Positions 5,674 to 5,749 of a stretch of 5,749 nt of DNA are shown one piece after another. This stretch comes from an uncultured Campylobacter sp. Its GTDB lineage: Bacteria; Campylobacterota; Campylobacteria; Campylobacterales; Campylobacteraceae. Below the pieces are notes generated by a model that was given only the letters and a program-made list of their open reading frames with translations, was not told where the DNA came from and did no database searches. The number at the start of each line of letters is the position of its first letter. Position 1 is the first letter of the stretch. Both the position numbers and the translations under genes were made by a program. The stretch spans positions 1-5,749 of the forward strand of contig CALBNA010000296.1 of the NCBI GenBank assembly GCA_937896205.1. Direction: 5' to 3'.

Positions 5674-5749
5674 AATACGCCGCGTAAGGCAGCAGGGATG
5701 TCCAGCTGGCGATGAAAAACATAATAAAGCAAATCGCCGTCCCTACGGC
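5672..5749 (-). CDS. dba: 3' end of a small membrane protein gene, probable dba
   Basis: On the - strand an open frame enters from the window edge and ends at TAG (5674-5672), giving the last 25 residues: AVGTAICFIMFFIASWTSLL and then PYAAY. The hydrophobic run is one membrane segment near the C-terminus. In C. jejuni, dsbI is preceded by dba, a short inner-membrane protein gene in the same transcript, and DsbI production depends on dba translation. Position, strand, 9-base spacing and hydrophobic character all fit. The name rests mainly on context, because the N-terminal part is missing. Confidence 0.65.
   Translation of the reverse strand, partial: AVGTAICFIMFFIASWTSLLPYAAY

Overview
The window looks like one end of a draft-assembly contig from an epsilonproteobacterium. 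It most resembles the higher-GC, mostly oral or enteric Campylobacter group (C. concisus, C. rectus, C. showae and C. curvus are the type I have in mind). The reasons are the DsbI disulfide oxidase with a fused C-terminal propeller and a small dba-like gene ahead of it, an RdxA-like nitroreductase, AT-rich TATAAT promoters without a clear -35 box, and intergenic DNA full of CAAATTT/AAATTTG words. The species assignment is inference. The first 21 bases are not genomic: they match the Tn5 mosaic-end / Nextera read-2 adapter, so real sequence begins at base 22.

Left part, + strand. Bases 22-99 are the last 25 codons of an unidentified gene. A 205-bp gap (100-304) follows, with a hairpin, repeated CAAATTT words and a promoter. 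Then comes a tightly coupled pair: an MBOAT O-acyltransferase of the AlgI/PatA type (305-1639) and a membrane-anchored periplasmic SGNH/DUF459 protein (1639-2748). The two overlap by one base. They resemble a two-component acetyl-export system in which the MBOAT protein moves acyl groups across the inner membrane and the SGNH protein uses them on a periplasmic glycan, possibly peptidoglycan. The periplasmic linker of the SGNH protein carries three matches to the Campylobacter N-glycosylation sequon.

Middle part. From 2749 to 3335 there is no intact gene. On the - strand, stretches of three frames read like one small protein broken by frameshifts and stops, one break lying at a run of seven G. 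I interpret this as a decayed gene of unknown function.

Right part, - strand. An RdxA/NfsB-like FMN nitroreductase (3336-3968) has its own promoter. A hairpin at 4067-4095 probably terminates the next transcript, which carries dsbI (4115-5662) preceded by the 3' end of a dba-like membrane protein gene (5672-5749). DsbI is predicted to reoxidise periplasmic thiol oxidases with quinone; its short upstream partner fits the dba-dsbI arrangement of C. jejuni.

There are no tRNA or rRNA genes, CRISPR arrays or insertion sequences that I can see. I found no clear new multi-gene system. The best leads are the probably glycosylated linker of the SGNH protein and the broken gene at 2838-3231.
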